Below are positions 61,565 to 64,000 of a stretch of DNA of 64,000 nucleotides, piece after piece. The DNA comes from JAHEEL01 sp942491345 (GTDB lineage: Bacteria; Actinomycetota; Acidimicrobiia; Spongiisociales; UBA5794). A program made the position numbers and the translations under genes. Numbering within the stretch: position 1 is the stretch's first letter; every line of letters starts with the position of its first letter. The notes beneath the pieces are model-generated. The model ran no database searches. It was not told where the DNA came from and worked only from the letters and a program-made list of their open reading frames with translations. The stretch spans positions 372,001 through 436,000 of the forward strand of contig CALOAN010000011.1 of the NCBI GenBank assembly GCA_942491345.1. Direction: 5' to 3'.

Positions 61565-62787
61565 TAGACCCTTGGGGCGTAGCCGATCTTGTTTGACGTG
61601 TCGAGGTCGAAGAAGTGGAGCTTCGATGTGTCGATGATGAGATCGATATCCGAGCCGTCCGGCACCGGGACATCGGGCGATACGCGGGCGGTGAAGCGGG
61701 TCTCGTGACCCAGCGTCTCAGCGTCGGTCCCGGTATCGGCCAACAACTCCTCGATATCGGGAGTGATCACCGGCGCTTCGTCCAGCCCGAAATGCACATA
61801 CGACTCAGATCCAAGAAGTTCGTTCACATCCGTACTGACCGTGATCGTGCGCTCGCGAACGGGGTTTTCGGCTGCACGGGCATCCTCAAACAGGCCCGGG
61901 CGGATCCCCACAACGATCTTCTTCCCGTAGTAGTTCTCGATCCCGGGATGAGAATGCAGCGCCTCAGTCTCGACGTACACCCGCTTGTCGGCGAACTTGA
62001 GATACACCCGACCCTCAGACTCCTGCTCCAACTCGCCATAGACCATGTTCATCGCCGGGGACCCAATGAACCCCGCCACGAACAGGTTGGCCGGGTTGTT
62101 GAACAACTCCGTAGGAGGAGCGACCTGCGCCAAGTTGTACGGACGCTTCGCCGTCACCGCCTGGAGCACCGCGACGCGGTGACCCAACGTCATCGCCTCA
62201 ACCTGGTCATGGGTCACATACACCGTCGTCGTCCCCAACCGCAGATGCAGGCGACCTAGTTCGGTACGCATCGCAACACGCAGCTTCGCATCCAGATTCG
62301 ACAGCGGCTCATCCATCAAGAACGCCGACGGCTCACGCACAATCGCGCGACCCATCGCCACCCGCTGACGCTGACCACCCGACAGGGCCTTCGGCTTGCG
62401 ATCCAAGAACTCGGTGATCTCGAGCACCTCGGCGGCGTCATCCACCCGACGCTTGATCTCGTCCTTGGGTGTCTTGCGCAGCTTCAAACCAAACGCCATG
62501 TTGTCAAACACCGTCATATGCGGATACAGGGCATAGTTCTGGAACACCATCGCGATATCGCGGTCCTTCGGCGCGACGTCGTTCACCAGCGTGTCGCCGA
62601 TGTACATCTTGCCCTCAGAGATCTCCTCCAACCCCGCGATCATCCGCAACACCGTCGACTTGCCACAGCCCGACGGGCCGACCAGAACCAGGAACTCGCC
62701 ATCATTGATGGTCAACGTGACCTCACCGACCGCACGGGTTCCATCCGGGTAGATCTTCCCAATATCCTCAAGTTTGATCTCTGCCAC
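61561..62787 (-). CDS. ugpC: sugar-type ABC transporter ATPase (UgpC/MsmK family), orphan
   Basis: 408 residues. Walker A VGPSGCGKSTVLRMIAGL, signature LSGGQRQRVAMGRAIV, Walker B FLMDEPLSNLDAKLRVAM, then a C-terminal regulatory TOBE/MalK-like domain. No permease or binding-protein gene is adjacent, so it may energise several carbohydrate importers elsewhere, as MsmK does. GTG 62787 has AAGGAG six bases upstream; TACGAT further up is a likely -10. The regulatory domain is long, with a stretch (TVSTDVNELLGSESYVHFG) typical of the family. Confidence 0.9.
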   Translation of the reverse strand: MAEIKLEDIGKIYPDGTRAVGEVTLTINDGEFLVLVGPSGCGKSTVLRMIAGLEEISEGKMYIGDTLVNDVAPKDRDIAMVFQNYALYPHMTVFDNMAFGLKLRKTPKDEIKRRVDDAAEVLEITEFLDRKPKALSGGQRQRVAMGRAIVREPSAFLMDEPLSNLDAKLRVAMRTELGRLHLRLGTTTVYVTHDQVEAMTLGHRVAVLQAVTAKRPYNLAQVAPPTELFNNPANLFVAGFIGSPAMNMVYGELEQESEGRVYLKFADKRVYVETEALHSHPGIENYYGKKIVVGIRPGLFEDARAAENPVRERTITVSTDVNELLGSESYVHFGLDEAPVITPDIEELLADTGTDAETLGHETRFTARVSPDVPVPDGSDIDLIIDTSKLHFFDLDTSNKIGYAPRVY

Positions 62788-62896
62788 AGCTGACTCCTTG
62801 GGTAGCTCCGGGTGCGACTCCACGCATCGTAGCACCTCGAATCGACGCGGGGCCAGGAGGCACCCCGGTAGAGGGCCGTGTGGCTAGGGTGGGCTC

Positions 62897-63613
62897 ATGA
62901 CCGGATCGAATATCGCCATCGTCACGGGGGGAACCGGCTCGGTCGGCCGAGCACTGGTCCCCCTGCTCATCCAACGGAACTTCAAGCTGGGGATCACCTA
63001 CATCATCCCCGAGCAGGCCGCCGGGTTCGAGAGCACATTGGACCTCGACGAGGACCAGCTCCTCCTGCGGCGTGTTGATGCCGTTGATCCGACCGCGATG
63101 GACCGCTTCGTCCAGGAGACGGTCGACACCTTCGGCGGCCTCAACGTCCTCGTATGCCTCGTTGGCGGCTGGGCCGGCGGACGCGATGTGCACGAGACCG
63201 ACAATGTGCGCTTTGACCGCATGATCGACCTGAATCTCCGATCGACGTTCAACACGGTCCGTGCTGCGATTCCCCACATGCGGGAGGAGAAGTGGGGCCG
63301 GATCATCATGCTCGGCAGCCGACAGGCCATCGATGCTCCGGCGGGACAGGCCGCATACAACGTCGCCAAAGCCGGTGTCGTTGCACTCGCAAAGTCGGTC
63401 GCCAGGGAACTCTCTGATACGAACGTGACATGCAATGTGCTCATGCCTTCCGTGATCGATACGGAACGCACGAGGGCTGCACTCCCCTACGCCGACTACG
63501 TGAACTGGCCGAAGCCCGATGAGATCGCCAACGTCATCGACTTCCTCACCGGTCACCGCTCCACCGTCATCGACGGAGCCCAGATCCCCGTCTGGGGCGC
63601 AGCGGAGTTCTAG
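62897..63613 (+). CDS. short-chain dehydrogenase/reductase
   Basis: 238 residues. Cofactor motif IVTGGTGSVGRALVPLL, a NxxG-like LVGGWAGG, Ser in IIMLGSRQAID and YNVAKAG (Tyr-x3-Lys), so catalytically complete. Close in form to 3-oxoacyl-ACP reductases, but acidic/basic cues for NADH or NADPH use are not decisive. TAGGGT at 62885-62890 is six bases before the ATG, no ribosome site. Confidence 0.87.
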   Translation: MTGSNIAIVTGGTGSVGRALVPLLIQRNFKLGITYIIPEQAAGFESTLDLDEDQLLLRRVDAVDPTAMDRFVQETVDTFGGLNVLVCLVGGWAGGRDVHETDNVRFDRMIDLNLRSTFNTVRAAIPHMREEKWGRIIMLGSRQAIDAPAGQAAYNVAKAGVVALAKSVARELSDTNVTCNVLMPSVIDTERTRAALPYADYVNWPKPDEIANVIDFLTGHRSTVIDGAQIPVWGAAEF

Positions 63614-63893
63614 GGAGTCTCCGCTCCCACGTCGCCAGTCGCCACCCCCATCGACGGCTACTCCTCCACCCCCCGATTCACGGCCCACCCTGGCTCGAAC
63701 CCGCACGCCAGCGCGGAATGGTCATATCGGAACACCCGGAGTCATGGCCTCCCCCACGCACGTGGGGGGGCGCGTCCGGGCGACTGCCCGGACGCGGAGG
63801 GGGCGGCCTGGGAGCCCGAATCGCCAAGATGAGGCCCACCGCGTGTCTCAAGTCTCGGGTCCCATATCCAAATGCCGGTAGCCGAAGATCCAC
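63614..63893. repeat. non-coding gap with composite dispersed repeat, copy g (inverted)
   Basis: Holds the CTCCCCCAC/GTGGGGG hairpin (63749-63770), a perfect 10-bp stem GCGTCCGGGC-GACT-GCCCGGACGC (63772-63795), the core GGCGGCCTGGGAGCC (about 63802-63816) and the inverted 7-nt units GTCTCAA, GTCTCGG (63845-63858). This is copy b or c read on the other strand. No gene. Confidence 0.7.
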
Positions 63894-63905
63894 TACTGTC
63901 CGCCC

Positions 63906-64000
63906 GTGAGCGCTTCATACGACGTCGTCATCATCGGGTCGGGGTTCGGGGGAAGCGTTTCTGCGCTTCGCCTGACGGAGAAGGGATACCGCGTTGGCGT
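63906..64000 (+). CDS. FAD-dependent oxidoreductase, probably GMC/cholesterol-oxidase type (5' end only)
   Basis: Thirty-one residues before the window ends. VSASYDVVIIGSGFGGSVSA followed by LRLTEKGYRVGV is a classical FAD-binding GxGxxG Rossmann start, with the GFGGS spelling common in GMC oxidoreductases such as cholesterol oxidase. GTG 63906 is six bases after TACTGT (63894-63899), again the leaderless arrangement. The exact family needs the rest of the gene. Confidence 0.7.
   Translation, partial: MSASYDVVIIGSGFGGSVSALRLTEKGYRVG

Overview
The window is high-GC DNA from an actinobacterium, probably of the Acidimicrobiia type or a close relative. This placement is an inference from gene content: an InhA-like enoyl-ACP reductase, a mycothiol-conjugate amidase (Mca type), a CofC/FbiD-like F420 gene, an AdnAB-like pair of helicase-nucleases, many lipoproteins with threonine-rich linkers after the lipobox, and frequent GTG/TTG starts. 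About 60 protein genes are supported. No tRNA, rRNA, CRISPR array, phage or complete insertion sequence was seen.

Layout. 1-6186: recG (cut by the window edge), rpmB, two small nucleic-acid/regulatory proteins, ddl, fabI, a small membrane protein, a frameshifted RNA methyltransferase and a PH-domain membrane protein. 6187-7369: a long non-coding stretch full of hairpins and dispersed repeats. 7370-14611: a tightly coupled DNA end-processing operon (Cas4/RecB-like nuclease, DUF488, AdnA-like and AdnB-like helicase-nucleases). 14677-15648: a MaoC-type dehydratase. 15679-25628 (minus): a TetR-controlled operon joining a ketoacyl synthase III homologue, an AMP-forming acyl ligase and an alpha/beta hydrolase to a complete branched-chain-amino-acid type ABC transporter. 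It starts from a near-consensus promoter whose -10 runs into a palindrome. 25625-36489: dtd, a DUF368 transporter, a tiny FlgM-like gene, a CoA transferase, a peptidoglycan-binding lipoprotein, two MFS-type carriers, a nucleoside hydrolase, ribokinase, a sugar dehydrogenase and a frameshifted hydrolase. 36584-41216: a frameshifted PLP enzyme and a lipoprotein gene set between inverted repeats, then hydrolase, MaoC and nuclease genes, with composite repeats in the gaps. 41239-49939: pruA, a lone receiver, a phosphoribosyltransferase, a diacylglycerol kinase homologue, MscS, two paired GTPases, mca and another FeS RecB-like nuclease. 50058-64000: two tandem VanW/PASTA proteins, pyk, a polar amino acid ABC transporter, a CofC-like gene, a PIG-L deacetylase, a saccharopine-dehydrogenase-like gene, an orphan UgpC-type ATPase, an SDR and the start of a GMC-type oxidoreductase.

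Recurring features. (i) Roughly 18 genes have a TANNNT-like -10 box 6-10 nt before the start codon and no Shine-Dalgarno, which points to widespread leaderless transcription. (ii) A composite repeat recurs only between genes; it combines 7-nt GAGACNY tandem units, a CCCAGGCCGCC core and hairpins. (iii) Three otherwise well-conserved genes each carry one extra base in or beside a G/C run, so they are either sequencing/assembly indels or real pseudogenes. (iv) Strong hairpins follow both solute-binding-protein genes, as expected for differential expression within transporter operons.

The best candidates for undescribed biology are the nuclease/DUF488/AdnAB-like operon and the synthase-ligase-hydrolase-transporter operon. 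The inverted-repeat-flanked lipoprotein and the dispersed composite repeat come next. All functional statements are from reading the sequence; no database search was possible.
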